Position numbers and translations under genes: made by a program. This document shows positions 21,693 through 30,463 of a stretch of 64,000 nt of DNA, piece after piece. Origin of the DNA: Serratia silvae (GTDB taxonomy: Bacteria > Pseudomonadota > Gammaproteobacteria > Enterobacterales > Enterobacteriaceae). How positions within the stretch are numbered: position 1 is the stretch's first letter; every line of letters begins with the position of its first letter. The notes beneath the pieces were generated by a model. That model was not told where the DNA came from and searched no databases. It worked only from the letters and a program-made list of their open reading frames with translations. Location: assembly GCF_023282985.1 (NCBI RefSeq), contig NZ_JAGQDC010000020.1:20913-84912 (forward strand). Reading direction: 5' to 3'.

Positions 21693-22301
21693 ATGAAAGC
21701 ACTAACTACCAGACAGCAAGAGGTCTACGACCTGATTCGCGATCATATTTCGCAAACGGGCATGCCACCGACGCGTGCCGAGATCGCAATGCGCCTGGGG
21801 TTCCGCTCACCAAATGCCGCAGAAGAGCACTTGAAGGCGCTGGCTCGTAAAGGCGTTATCGAGATCATCTCCGGTGCTTCACGCGGTATCCGCCTGCTGA
21901 TGGAAGACGAAGAGGGTTTACCTCTGGTGGGCCGTGTGGCTGCCGGTGAACCTCTGTTGGCTCAACAGCATATTGAAGGACACTATAAGGTTGATCCTTC
22001 TCTGTTCAAGCCTAATGCTGATTTCCTGCTGCGCGTTAGCGGCATGTCGATGCGTGACATCGGCATTTTGGATGGCGATCTGCTGGCGGTGCATAAGACT
22101 CAAGACGTACGCAATGGCCAGGTTGTCGTCGCCCGTATTGAAGACGAGGTCACGGTCAAGCGCCTGAAGAAACACGGTAACGTCGTCGAACTGCTGCCAG
22201 AAAACAGTGAATTCCAACCGATTGTGGTCGATCTGCGCCAGCAGAACTTCACCATCGAAGGCCTGGCGGTGGGTGTGATCCGTAACGGTGACTGGATCTA
22301 A
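21693..22301 (+). CDS. lexA: LexA repressor
   Basis: LexA represses the SOS regulon and self-cleaves when RecA filaments form. The 202-residue product equals the E. coli length. The winged helix domain includes [22 protein letters not shown]. The Ala-Gly cleavage site lies in [10 protein letters not shown], and the Ser-Lys dyad lies in [12 protein letters not shown] and [11 protein letters not shown]. It is followed by dinF after a small hairpin, so the two form an SOS operon with the paired LexA boxes upstream. Other members in this window are uvrA and ssb. Confidence 0.98.
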   Translation: MKALTTRQQEVYDLIRDHISQTGMPPTRAEIAMRLGFRSPNAAEEHLKALARKGVIEIISGASRGIRLLMEDEEGLPLVGRVAAGEPLLAQQHIEGHYKVDPSLFKPNADFLLRVSGMSMRDIGILDGDLLAVHKTQDVRNGQVVVARIEDEVTVKRLKKHGNVVELLPENSEFQPIVVDLRQQNFTIEGLAVGVIRNGDWI

Positions 22302-22340
22302 CCGTTTTACCTCGTATTGCAGCCCTTTAAAACGGCAAGC

Positions 22341-22362
22341 ATCGCCCCAACTCTGGGGCGAT
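22341..22362 (+). terminator. lexA-dinF intercistronic hairpin
   Basis: ATCGCCCCA pairs with TGGGGCGAT around four bases, followed by GTCATTTC. It is probably a partial terminator that lowers dinF expression relative to lexA. Confidence 0.55.
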
Positions 22363-22412
22363 GTCATTTCTAAGCTACGCTAAAATCCATGCTTGTACGG
22401 GAACATATCGCT

Positions 22413-23762
22413 ATGCGCCTGCTTTCTGCCTTCACCAGTAACACCGACAAAGCTCTGTGGCGCCTGGCGTTGCCGATGATCTTCTCCAATATTACCGTCC
22501 CATTGCTTGGTCTGGTGGATACCGCCGTTATCGGCCATCTTGATAGCCCTAGCTACCTTGGTGGGGTCGCGGTCGGTTCCATGGCCACCAGCTTCCTGTT
22601 TATGCTGTTGCTGTTCCTGCGAATGAGTACTACCGGGCTGACTGCACAGGCGTTAGGGGCGCAAGATCCCTATAGGTTGGCCCGTGCCTTTATGCAGCCG
22701 TTATTGTTGGCGCTGGTGGCCGGGGTGGCGATTGTGCTGTTGCGAACCCCGTTGATCACATTGGCGTTGAACATCGTGGGTGGCGATCGGCAAGTTTTGG
22801 TGCAAGCCCGGCTGTTTCTGGAGATCCGCTGGCTAAGTGCCCCGGCGGCGTTGGCCAATATGGTGCTGCTCGGCTGGTTGCTGGGAGTGCAGTACGTGCG
22901 GGCACCGGTGATCTTGTTGATTGTCGGCAACCTGCTGAACATCGTGCTGGATATCTGGTTGGTGATGGGGCTGGGTTGGAACGTGCAGGGGGCTGCAACT
23001 GCCACGGTGATTGCTGAGTACGCCACGCTGTTGCTGGGGTTGTGGTTAGCATGGCGGGTACTGCGCTTACGGGGTATTTCGCTGGCGATGCTGCGCACCG
23101 CCTGGCGTGGAGATCTGCGCCGCCTGCTGGCTCTTAACCGCGACATTATGCTGCGCTCGTTATTACTGCAACTGTGTTTTGCCTCGTTGACTATTCTGGG
23201 GGCTCGCATGGGCGGGGAAGTGGTGGCGGTGAATGCGGTGCTGATGAATCTGCTGACCTTTACCGCCTATGCACTGGATGGTTTTGCCTATGCGGTGGAA
23301 GCTCATTCCGGCCACGCTTATGGGGCGCGGGACGGGCGGCAACTGCGTAAAGTATGGCGTGCAGCCTGTCGGCAGGCTTGCCTGGTTGCCTGTGGTTTTG
23401 CCGTTATTTATCTGTTCGCCGGGCAGCAGATTGTGGCGGGTTTAACTTCTCTGCCGGAACTGCGTGTGCTGGCAAATCATTATTTGCCCTGGCAGGTGGT
23501 GCTGCCTCTGGTGGGGGTTTGGTGTTATCTGCTGGACGGCATGTTTATCGGCGCTACGCGTGGCGCAGAGATGCGAAACAGCATGGCGGTCGCCGCAGCG
23601 GGTTACGGGCTGGCGTTGTTTACCCTGCCGGTATTGGGTAACCATGGTTTATGGTTGGCTCTGGCGGTATTCCTGGCACTGCGCGGGGCTGCTTTGGGCT
23701 GGGTATGGCACCGCCATAGCGTGCAAGGCACCTGGTTTTCATCCCCCATTAGCAATGAATAG
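22413..23762 (+). CDS. dinF: MATE family efflux protein DinF
   Basis: The 449-residue product has twelve hydrophobic helices and the MATE pattern, including PMIFSNITVPLLGLVDTAVI near the start and the mirrored repeat in the second half. DinF is damage-inducible and linked to oxidative and bile-salt tolerance in E. coli; the transported substrate is not settled. The ATG at 22413 aligns with the E. coli start; one at 22389 lacks a ribosome binding site. It is the second gene of the lexA operon. Confidence 0.92.
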   Translation: MRLLSAFTSNTDKALWRLALPMIFSNITVPLLGLVDTAVIGHLDSPSYLGGVAVGSMATSFLFMLLLFLRMSTTGLTAQALGAQDPYRLARAFMQPLLLALVAGVAIVLLRTPLITLALNIVGGDRQVLVQARLFLEIRWLSAPAALANMVLLGWLLGVQYVRAPVILLIVGNLLNIVLDIWLVMGLGWNVQGAATATVIAEYATLLLGLWLAWRVLRLRGISLAMLRTAWRGDLRRLLALNRDIMLRSLLLQLCFASLTILGARMGGEVVAVNAVLMNLLTFTAYALDGFAYAVEAHSGHAYGARDGRQLRKVWRAACRQACLVACGFAVIYLFAGQQIVAGLTSLPELRVLANHYLPWQVVLPLVGVWCYLLDGMFIGATRGAEMRNSMAVAAAGYGLALFTLPVLGNHGLWLALAVFLALRGAALGWVWHRHSVQGTWFSSPISNE

Positions 23763-24057
23763 GCCAGTTTAGTTGATGATATGGGGTGGTTATTTATATT
23801 TTGTTACATGTCACATTGCGGTTTTGGTTCGCTTGCTTACTGTTTTAATAGCGTTTTTTGCTATTAAGATTTTTCTTATCCAGATTTAATGCTGCTTTGT
23901 AGGTGTTTTTCGTTATGGGTGACTATAGTTAATCATGTGGCTGGCGAATTAAGCTCGCGCTTAATTGGCAACGGACGCATTAGATAACCTTAAATTTGAC
24001 TCAGTTAAGTCCAGCCAGATTTATCTAAAACTGACAACCAAGAGTAACGGAGAGATT
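23763..24057 (+). promoter_or_regulatory. AT-rich region upstream of yjbJ
   Basis: This 295-base, AT-rich gap has no credible gene. It should contain the yjbJ promoter, which in E. coli depends on RpoS. No specific element was assigned. Confidence 0.35.
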
Positions 24058-24267
24058 ATGAACAAAGATCAAGCCGACGGTAACTGGAAGCAGTTTAAAG
24101 GTAAAGTGAAGGAAAAATGGGGCAAGCTGACCGATGACGATATCACCGTTATCGAAGGGAAACGCGAACAGCTGGTCGGTAAAATCCAGGAACGCTATGG
24201 CTACCAGAAAGAGGCAGCCGAAAAAGAAGTTAAAGCCTGGGAAGATCACAGTAAGTATCGTTGGTAG
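24058..24267 (+). CDS. yjbJ: CsbD-family stress protein YjbJ
   Basis: The 69-residue soluble protein is nearly the same as E. coli YjbJ, with the CsbD motif GNWKQFKGKVKEKWGKLTDD followed by GKIQERYGYQKE. Its function is unknown; E. coli YjbJ is abundant in stationary phase and under osmotic stress. The ATG at 24058 follows an AACGGAGAG ribosome binding site and gives the family length; an upstream start would add 31 residues with no counterpart. Confidence 0.95.
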   Translation: MNKDQADGNWKQFKGKVKEKWGKLTDDDITVIEGKREQLVGKIQERYGYQKEAAEKEVKAWEDHSKYRW

Positions 24268-24382
24268 CGCGATGAGCCGCTGAGTATTGCGGCGCTACGA
24301 CACTATCCGGCCTGGCAGATTTCCCCCCTGCCATGGCCACGGGAACAAGGATGTACCCGCTCACACCTGCAATCCAATCCGC

Positions 24383-24892
24383 TTATTTTTTCTTTACCAC
24401 TATGCTGTGGTCATGATCGCAATCGTGTTTGTTCTCACAATTTTCAACCACCACGCAGGTTGAACACAGACCGTGGGCTTCCACTACGCTGTGACGCAGC
24501 ACAAACCCTGATTCTTGAGCCAGTTTCTGCAAGGTTTCTTCTACCCCTTCGGTCGTGCGCTCCGTGACCTGTCCGCAGCGATCGCAGATAAACAAGGCAG
24601 AGGTATGCATCGGCTGCTCGAAGTGATGGCACAGCACATAGCTGTTTGCCGACTCAACGCGGTGGATAAACCCCTGTTCGAGTAAAAAATCCAGTGCACG
24701 ATAGACCGTAGGTGGCTTGGCCTGCGGCTCCGCTACGCGCAGTAAATCCAGCAAATCGTAAGCGCTGATGGCACCGGGTTGCTCAGCCATCAGGCGTAAC
24801 ACTTCCAGCCGTTGCGGGGTCAGTCGCACGTTGCGTTGCTGACAGAGTTGTTCAGCCTGCGCGAGCAGCTTTTCCTGGTTGGTTGAGTTCAT
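24383..24892 (-). CDS. zur: Zinc uptake transcriptional repressor Zur
   Basis: The 169-residue Fur-family regulator shuts off zinc import genes when zinc is plentiful. The DNA-binding domain has NVRLTPQRLEVLRLM and the recognition region KPPTVYRALDFLLEQGF. Metal-binding residues are visible in CHHFEQPMHTSALFICDRCG and the late CSTC pair; the tail is His- and Lys-rich. The ATG at 24892 gives a product matching E. coli Zur. No Zur box was found in the neighbouring gaps. Confidence 0.96.
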   Translation of the reverse strand: MNSTNQEKLLAQAEQLCQQRNVRLTPQRLEVLRLMAEQPGAISAYDLLDLLRVAEPQAKPPTVYRALDFLLEQGFIHRVESANSYVLCHHFEQPMHTSALFICDRCGQVTERTTEGVEETLQKLAQESGFVLRHSVVEAHGLCSTCVVVENCENKHDCDHDHSIVVKKK

Positions 24893-25191
24893 GGCAATTA
24901 TCCGGCTACGCAAAGAAGCCGATTTTATCATGTTTCAGCGTAATCGCCGAGGGTTGCCCCGCTTTCCCTGTGTAACGCGGCAAATCGGGCAATTTTCCGG
25001 AGCAAGGCTAGCCAGAATGAGATGCGGGTCACGGTTTGTCACTTTATAGGATAGGCTACATTCGGGCACGGCGGTATAACCTGCGAGGAGACAAACCTTT
25101 CAGGAGCCTGGGATGTCAGAAAGAGAGAAGTTGCTGCTTGGCGAGGTGTATAACAACCGTGGTGTTTCTCGACCCAGGATGAACGACGATT
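24893..25191. other. zur-dusA intergenic region
   Basis: The 399-base gap between divergent zur and dusA holds the zur promoter near 24900-24950 and the dusA promoter at 25192-25220. A 60-codon frame at 25113 with a fair ribosome binding site is present but looks non-coding. E. coli yjbL and yjbM, which lie here in that species, are absent. Confidence 0.4.
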
Positions 25192-25220
25192 TTCCCAAGA
25201 GCATCGATTGTCGTTATAAT
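25192..25220 (+). promoter_or_regulatory. Candidate dusA promoter
   Basis: A consensus -10 TATAAT (25215-25220) lies 17 bases after TTCCCA (25192-25197), a weak -35. The leader to the dusA ATG would be about 65 bases. Confidence 0.55.
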
Positions 25221-25291
25221 AGCCGTTTGCGGCATCGGCATAGCGCGTCGGTTGTCGAGTCCCGGACTTATCAGGTAGCCAGTAACTCAGC

Positions 25292-26302
25292 ATGACGAAA
25301 GATATTAACAACACCCAATACGCCGCCAATCGTTTCTCCATTGCCCCTATGTTGGACTGGACCGATCGCCATTGCCGTTACTTCCATCGTCTGCTGAGCA
25401 AGGAAACGCTGCTGTACACCGAAATGGTGACTACAGGTGCGATCATCCACGGTAAAGGTGACTACCTGGCATACAGCGAGGAAGAGCACCCCGTGGCATT
25501 GCAGTTAGGGGGCAGCGATCCGGCAGCATTGGCACACTGCGCCAAATTGGCGGAGCAGCGTGGCTATGACGAGATCAACCTTAACGTCGGTTGTCCGTCA
25601 GATCGGGTTCAGAACGGCATGTTTGGTGCCTGCCTGATGGGGCAGGCGACGTTGGTGGCCGACTGTATCAAAGCGATGCGTGATGTGGTGTCGATCCCGG
25701 TGACGGTAAAAACCCGTATTGGCATTGATGACCAGGACAGCTATGAATTCCTGTGTGATTTTATCTCTACCGTCGCTGGGCGTGGAGAATGCGATATGTT
25801 CACCATTCATGCCCGTAAAGCCTGGCTTTCTGGCCTGAGCCCGAAAGAAAACCGCGAAGTCCCTCCGTTGGACTATCCGCGCGTTTATCAACTGAAACGT
25901 GACTTCCCGGCACTGACCATTGCGATCAACGGCGGCGTGAAAACGCTGGAAGAAGCCCAACAGCATCTGCAACATCTGGACGGTGTGATGATGGGGCGCG
26001 AGGCGTACCAAAATCCAGGCATTCTGGCACGGGTCGACAGCGAGATTTTCGGCTGCCAGAGCGAGGTGATGGACAGCGTGGCGATTATTGAATCGTTGTA
26101 TCCCTACATCGAGCGCGAGCTGGCGAACGGCACCTATCTGGGCCATATCACCCGCCATATTCTTGGCCTGTTCCAAGGCATTCCTGGAGCGCGGCAGTGG
26201 CGCCGTCATCTGAGTGAAAATGCCCATAAGCCGGGAGCCGATGTGCGCACCGTCGAACAGGCTTTGGCTTTGGTGCGTTCACCGCGCACCGAAATGGCAT
26301 AA
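25292..26302 (+). CDS. dusA: tRNA-dihydrouridine(20/20a) synthase DusA
   Basis: The flavoenzyme reduces uridine 20/20a in the tRNA D loop. The 336-residue product has the FMN-binding barrel start [16 protein letters not shown], the catalytic Cys in [13 protein letters not shown], and the phosphate-binding GGVKTLEEA / [14 protein letters not shown] segments. It is monocistronic with a strong terminator right after it. dusB, a paralogue, lies at 57205. Confidence 0.97.
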   Translation: MTKDINNTQYAANRFSIAPMLDWTDRHCRYFHRLLSKETLLYTEMVTTGAIIHGKGDYLAYSEEEHPVALQLGGSDPAALAHCAKLAEQRGYDEINLNVGCPSDRVQNGMFGACLMGQATLVADCIKAMRDVVSIPVTVKTRIGIDDQDSYEFLCDFISTVAGRGECDMFTIHARKAWLSGLSPKENREVPPLDYPRVYQLKRDFPALTIAINGGVKTLEEAQQHLQHLDGVMMGREAYQNPGILARVDSEIFGCQSEVMDSVAIIESLYPYIERELANGTYLGHITRHILGLFQGIPGARQWRRHLSENAHKPGADVRTVEQALALVRSPRTEMA

Positions 26303-26340
26303 TCTGCAAAAACTTGACTAAATGTTGGTTTTTTTGACTA

Positions 26341-26369
26341 AGAGCGTCACAGGTTGTGACGCTCTTTTT
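26341..26369 (+). terminator. dusA terminator
   Basis: AGAGCGTCAC pairs with GTGACGCTCT around a short loop and is followed by TTTTTG. Confidence 0.93.
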
Positions 26370-26402
26370 GCATATTTTCAATAAGTTAGATTTTATGCCA
26401 AG

Positions 26403-26419
26403 TTGGCACGCTTCTTGTA
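26403..26419 (+). promoter_or_regulatory. Sigma-54 promoter of pspG
   Basis: TTGGCACG-N4-TTGT fits the -24/-12 RpoN consensus, with the GG and the T/G of the -12 element in place. pspG of E. coli is transcribed from a sigma-54 promoter activated by PspF. Two TTGACTA copies 20 bases apart at 26314 and 26334 lie where an enhancer site could be; that role is speculative. Confidence 0.88.
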
Positions 26420-26459
26420 AATAGCAATACAGTTGTATTGTTTTGCCAAGGAGCAACCT

Positions 26460-26678
26460 ATGTTAGAACTCTTCTTTCTGATCGGCTTTGTCGCCATGCT
26501 GCTGGTAACCGGTATTTCACTGCTGGGCGTGATGGCCGCGTTATTTGTAGCGGCGGCTTTTATGCTGCTGGGCGGGCTATTTGCCATGGTGTTTAAACTG
26601 CTGCCGTGGCTGATCCTGGCGGTGGTTGGCGTGTGGATATACCGCTCGATGCAGAAATCACAGGTACGCCGCTATTAA
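26460..26678 (+). CDS. pspG: Phage shock protein G
   Basis: The 72-residue inner-membrane protein has hydrophobic helices spanning most of its length (LFFLIGFVAMLLVTGISLLG, then a second block) and a basic tail. It belongs to the PspF-controlled envelope stress regulon, where it helps respond to loss of proton motive force. The ATG at 26460 is preceded by AAGGAG. The sigma-54 promoter upstream supports the identity. Confidence 0.95.
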   Translation: MLELFFLIGFVAMLLVTGISLLGVMAALFVAAAFMLLGGLFAMVFKLLPWLILAVVGVWIYRSMQKSQVRRY

Positions 26679-26832
26679 GATTTTTTGCCGAAATATCAGT
26701 CAGTCACGCTGAAATTCACCATGCTGATTGCTTGCTAGTGTGGTGAGGATCACAGCTTGATGTTTTAAATGCCAATGCGGCACATTAAACATATTTTTTA
26801 CTTATCGGGGCTGCTAGGATGATTTCCGCAGC

Positions 26833-26851
26833 AGTGATGCTAATCATTTTC
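26833..26851. promoter_or_regulatory. Fur-box-like site
   Basis: AGTGATGCTAATCATTTTC matches the 19-bp Fur consensus at about 14 positions, best in the right half. It lies in a gene-free stretch between pspG and the fimbrial operon, 90-110 bases ahead of a terminator. By-eye match only. Confidence 0.4.
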
Positions 26852-26965
26852 ATCACCGTGAGAGCTGACAAGAGTGTTGCTTAAAGCAACCCCCATCTCT
26901 GGCGGACTCTGCTCTACCCCTACAAAGCGCAGTAAACTAGAAAGGGCTCCTTAACGGAGCCCTTT
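26852..26965 (+). ncRNA. Candidate small RNA ending in a terminator
   Basis: No gene is present between pspG and the convergent adhesin gene. The stretch includes a small hairpin (GTTGCTTAAAGCAAC near 26875) and ends in a strong terminator at 26941-26965. A Fur-like site lies just upstream. Together these are what an iron-regulated small RNA would look like, but no sequence match to RyhB or any other known RNA was recognised. The terminator may simply serve the fimbrial operon. Confidence 0.3.
26941..26965. terminator. Bidirectional terminator downstream of the fimbrial operon
   Basis: AAAGGGCTCC pairs with GGAGCCCTTT around TTAAC, with T on the plus side and TTTC on the minus side. It lies 68 bases beyond the adhesin stop codon. 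Confidence 0.88.
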
Positions 26966-27032
26966 TAGTGTTGACTACCCCATATTTGTAATCAAACCAA
27001 AAAGCCAACAACGTTGAGTATGGCGGGAATAG

Positions 27033-27881
27033 TCAATCAACATTCATCGTTAACACCACCGATCCCTGATAAGCCCCTGCGGGTAGCTGCGTATTCTTTT
27101 TGCGTAACGTCGATTCTATGGATACCGAGCTCCACGAGCTCACTGTGAGACGCTTGCCAGTCGCAGCAGGTGAACCATTGATCGTTAAGAATGCCGCTAA
27201 AGCCCCATTATTGCCCATGGGCATTCCTGTGGTATTACTATATTGGTTTGCCACAATATGTGCGCTCGCTTGACGATTACAATAAACAGATATGCTGGTT
27301 TTCGCCTTTGCATTGTCGACTTTTGACTCGTCTAATGAACCATAGCTAATAGTGCCGCCTCCCATAGAGCATGAAAGCGGTGGCGGTGGCGGATTTGTTG
27401 GCGGAATCTGCGCTGATTCGTCATCGTAACCTGTAGGGATATAGGAACCATACGAAGAGCCGAGTGACGACCCGAGACTTATGTTAAAGAAGGTATACCT
27501 ATCCGTACCTGTTGTTGGCCCGACATCTCCGGTTTGCATAAAAAAGCGGTGAAGTTCGCTTCTGGTCAATTGTCTGCCGTCAGTATAATTCTTCTCCTCG
27601 TTAAACCCTTTGATATTTCGTGTCAATGTGCATCTAGTTAATTTACCAGGCATCTTCATGTATTTAAATGCGGCTTCACAAGGGTATTCTTCCCAGGGTA
27701 ACGATTTCCAGGATATCTTATCAATGATTACCCGCCCATTTACTATTCGATACTCTAGCTCGTCGAGGTAGGTATTCTCAAGGTAACCACTCCCTTTCCA
27801 AAATGCCATCACCGTATGGGAGGTGGCAAAAAAAAATACCAGTGCCCATCCTATACACGCCAGATATTTTTTCATTTTCAC
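27033..27881 (-). CDS. Fimbrial tip adhesin, MrpH-position
   Basis: The 282-residue exported protein is the last gene of an operon in MR/P order, the place of the MrpH tip adhesin. It has a signal peptide (to about residue 26), an N-terminal domain with one Cys pair (68 and 84), a linker of proline residues (160-168), and a C-terminal pilin domain with Cys 171 and 201 and the donor-strand-type ending VVLTMNVD. Two-domain layout is typical of tip adhesins. The N-terminal domain has only one His (111), so the three-His zinc site of Proteus MrpH is not conserved and the ligand is probably different. Confidence 0.8.
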   Translation of the reverse strand: MKMKKYLACIGWALVFFFATSHTVMAFWKGSGYLENTYLDELEYRIVNGRVIIDKISWKSLPWEEYPCEAAFKYMKMPGKLTRCTLTRNIKGFNEEKNYTDGRQLTRSELHRFFMQTGDVGPTTGTDRYTFFNISLGSSLGSSYGSYIPTGYDDESAQIPPTNPPPPPLSCSMGGGTISYGSLDESKVDNAKAKTSISVYCNRQASAHIVANQYSNTTGMPMGNNGALAAFLTINGSPAATGKRLTVSSWSSVSIESTLRKKNTQLPAGAYQGSVVLTMNVD

Positions 27882-27969
27882 CCTCTGAATCTCAATGTCT
27901 TTCTATATACGAAATAGCTTTCTATCATGCCAGTTATTTAGCGTGGGTTGACGACGCCTCTCTGGAGCG

Positions 27970-28533
27970 CTATTCATACTCAAGTTTAAACGTTGCTGTG
28001 CCACTGAATGAACCACGTTTAATGGTTTTCTCCGCGATTGCTTTCGGTTCGCCCTGAATATAGGCTTTCATTACAATAACATTACTGCCGGCCTGCAGGG
28101 GGTATTTGCCACTGGCTTTATTGAATGGCAAGGGTTCTGCCGCCAATGTTTCCAGCCCAATAGCAATTCCCTGAGCTTGACTGCTGGCATCCACCGCTAA
28201 CAAACCCGATAGGGCGCTGCTTTCGGTCCCAAGGAAAGTCACTTTCACCAGCTTGGCGATGGCTAGATCACATTCTGTCAGTCGAAGTTCAAACCTTTTC
28301 CCTCCAGTACGTTTATACGTATACAGGTACTTGTCTATAATAGTGCCAAAATCCAAAAGGATTTCTCCTTGCCCTGATGGGATCACACAAGGTTCAGCTA
28401 TCAAGGTGCCGAAAAAATGCACATTGTCTGTCTCTGCCGCCAATGCGGTATACACCGGTGCCAATAGCAGAAACAGCGCCAGAGAGTATCCCTTAAGAGG
28501 GCGGAGGTATCTGTCGATGATGCGTTTCATCAC
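27970..28533 (-). CDS. Minor fimbrial subunit, MrpG-position
   Basis: The 187-residue exported pilin has a signal peptide ending near TALAAETDNVHF. It carries the first pilin Cys in LIAEPCVIPSG and the second in LRLTECDLA, and ends in the subunit signature FSGTATFKLEYE. Tandem position just before the adhesin gene suggests an adaptor between adhesin and shaft. It starts 7 bases after the upstream subunit gene ends, so they are co-translated. Confidence 0.88.
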   Translation of the reverse strand: MMKRIIDRYLRPLKGYSLALFLLLAPVYTALAAETDNVHFFGTLIAEPCVIPSGQGEILLDFGTIIDKYLYTYKRTGGKRFELRLTECDLAIAKLVKVTFLGTESSALSGLLAVDASSQAQGIAIGLETLAAEPLPFNKASGKYPLQAGSNVIVMKAYIQGEPKAIAEKTIKRGSFSGTATFKLEYE

Positions 28534-28540
28534 TTTTCCT

Positions 28541-29035
28541 CTATTGATAATCGGCTCTCAGGGTGGCCCAAGCTTCAAATGGCCCTTCTGTCAGCACTGA
28601 GTTACTTTTCTTCACCAGTACCGCCTCCAACAGTGGTGGATAGCCCTTTACAATCGTCAATGTGCTGCCTGGCAAAAAAGGTCGATTGCTCTGGTATATT
28701 TTAATCCCCAGATTATCTTTGGTTGTTTTTAGCACCTGCTCATCGAACACGGCCGCATTGCCATTCAATGTCAGTGTTAACATCGAATAATCATTTGTGC
28801 CTTTATCGCAGCTGATCTGGTAATTCACTTTCTTGCGATGATTAACACCGTCCACCGAGTTGATCCCGATCTGATCGCTGAACGCGACATCGACCTGACC
28901 ACCATCATTAATGGTGCATTGCGGCGGAGCGATCAACGTACCGCGAAACGTCACATTTACTTGTGCCTGTACGGCAATCGGGATCAACAATAGACCCGCC
29001 CGTAGAAGTCCCTGGATAGCCCACGTTTTATGCAT
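28541..29035 (-). CDS. Minor fimbrial subunit, MrpF-position
   Basis: The 164-residue pilin has a signal peptide ending near VQAQVNVTF, then FRGTLIAPPQCTIND with the first Cys and VNYQISCDKGTND with the second. The C-terminus FEAWATLRADYQ fits the donor-strand complementation beta-zipper. It resembles the next upstream subunit, pointing to an old duplication. It is probably a tip fibrillum component. Confidence 0.88.
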   Translation of the reverse strand: MHKTWAIQGLLRAGLLLIPIAVQAQVNVTFRGTLIAPPQCTINDGGQVDVAFSDQIGINSVDGVNHRKKVNYQISCDKGTNDYSMLTLTLNGNAAVFDEQVLKTTKDNLGIKIYQSNRPFLPGSTLTIVKGYPPLLEAVLVKKSNSVLTEGPFEAWATLRADYQ

Positions 29036-29047
29036 ATTCTGCTCCCG

Positions 29048-29545
29048 CTATTGATACGCAACTTTCAGGGTAGCCGTCGTCGAGAACTCCCCAGTATCAA
29101 GCGTGGTATTGGGCGCTTTGACCGGAACCGCTTCTAATACTGGTAAGTTCGGGTAGGTAAACGCCAGCCATTCATTGATTGCCAAACGCTTGCCTCCCTG
29201 TAACAAGGCAATCCCTAACCCCATTTTATTGGTCTGCAACGCTTTGGGGTCAAACCATGCTGAAGTCCCCTGAAATTGTAACTTTATGGCATTTGGTGAA
29301 TTTGCAGAGCAGGACAGCGTATAATTCACCTTCTGACGATAATTTTCGCCATTCACCTGGGTGGTCATCACATCGGTAAAGTCTACGACGATCGGCTCGT
29401 TATCGTTCAATTTACAGGGGAGAGCGGCCGTCACGGTGACAGAGACTTTTACCGTTGATGTCGCCTCCACCTTGGCCTCTGCCACCCATGGCAAACCCAG
29501 CAGTATCCCAAACAAGTAACAACACTGTTTCTGGCGTACTCTCAT
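29048..29545 (-). CDS. Minor fimbrial subunit, MrpE-position
   Basis: The 165-residue exported subunit has a signal peptide ending near AEAKVEATST. The Cys pair lies in ALPCKLNDNEP and VNYTLSCSANS, and the end reads STTATLKVAYQ. The pattern VNG-NYRQKVNYTLSC is shared with the following subunit. It sits between the chaperone gene and the MrpF-position gene in one operon. Confidence 0.88.
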   Translation of the reverse strand: MRVRQKQCCYLFGILLGLPWVAEAKVEATSTVKVSVTVTAALPCKLNDNEPIVVDFTDVMTTQVNGENYRQKVNYTLSCSANSPNAIKLQFQGTSAWFDPKALQTNKMGLGIALLQGGKRLAINEWLAFTYPNLPVLEAVPVKAPNTTLDTGEFSTTATLKVAYQ

Positions 29546-29635
29546 TTCTTCTCCCCCAACACGAGAACCTTGTGTTCCCGTGGTGCGCCGTTGTATCTCG
29601 TTTGCCCGTCACTTTCACTGTGACCCACCTGGCGC

Positions 29636-30418
29636 TTATTGTTTTCTTTTCTCTGGCATCACCGTACAACGGTTTCCACTGCAGCTAAAACTTAGCTGTG
29701 GACGACCACCATAGTCATTGACATAGGTAAGCACCGGGCTGGAACCAATACTTGCGACGCTCACCGTCAGTGGCATTGTTCCCTGTGGTGGCACCATCAG
29801 GGGTTCAAATCCGTTGATACTCGGCCCTTGTTTCTTACTGCTGCCATCAACCAAAGTGACATAGTACGGTGTTGGGTTGTTCACCATGTACTGGTCGCCC
29901 TGCCGTGTCAGTGTCAGTTGTTCCTGTGGCGGAGTGCTGTTGTCGTTGATGGCAATCGCTATTGGGCGGTAAAACAGTTTGATCCGTGTCTGCAGGGCAA
30001 TCTGTAACGTATTCGGCTTACTACTTTTCGGCGGAATTTCCCTCAGGTTGAAATAGAAAACAGTCTCCCGGTCTTGTGGCAGTTGCTTGGCCACCGGTAG
30101 CGACTGGATTTTTACCTGGCTTGGCTTTCCTGGCTCAACTCGCTGCACGGGGGGAAGAACAGTCAGTGGGCTGTTGATTTTATTGCCTTTTTCATCTTCA
30201 ATCCAACCCTGAGCCAGGTACGGTAGTTGCTTATTGTTATTACTGATATTCAGGCTCACCGAGTTCTGGCTACCGTCGAAAATGACTCGGGTCCGATCCA
30301 AGGCAATAGCCGCCTGAGCCTGCTGAACAACTAGTGGCCCCAGCAGCGTGACGATCATTGCTGCCGGCATCAACCCCATGTTTGCCCTATCAAAAAGTTG
30401 CTTTATGTAAAATTTCAT
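29636..30418 (-). CDS. Periplasmic fimbrial chaperone, MrpD-position
   Basis: The 260-residue PapD-like chaperone has a signal peptide ending near AQAAIALDRTRVIF. The first domain shows the conserved Arg in RTRVIFDG and the family signature RETVFYFNLREIPPKS with a short F1-G1 loop, marking the FGS class that builds rod-like pili. The second domain has YYVTLVDG and a Cys pair near the end. It is located directly after the usher gene. A different chaperone gene lies at 85, for another fimbria. Confidence 0.93.
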   Translation of the reverse strand: MKFYIKQLFDRANMGLMPAAMIVTLLGPLVVQQAQAAIALDRTRVIFDGSQNSVSLNISNNNKQLPYLAQGWIEDEKGNKINSPLTVLPPVQRVEPGKPSQVKIQSLPVAKQLPQDRETVFYFNLREIPPKSSKPNTLQIALQTRIKLFYRPIAIAINDNSTPPQEQLTLTRQGDQYMVNNPTPYYVTLVDGSSKKQGPSINGFEPLMVPPQGTMPLTVSVASIGSSPVLTYVNDYGGRPQLSFSCSGNRCTVMPEKRKQ

Positions 30419-30463
30419 GTTTCGTATTACCTGTTTTTTGGCTCCATTGGCCTGGTTAAACGG

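Noticed and set aside
24893..25291. Zur box between zur and dusA
   Set aside because: The palindromic AT-rich consensus was not found; the TATAAT stretch is better explained as a promoter.
25113..25295. 60-codon frame with a fair ribosome site; its first residues, MSEREKLLLGEVY, recall the start of sugar O-acetyltransferases
   Set aside because: The similarity covers about a dozen residues only, the frame runs through the dusA promoter, and the rest is unstructured.
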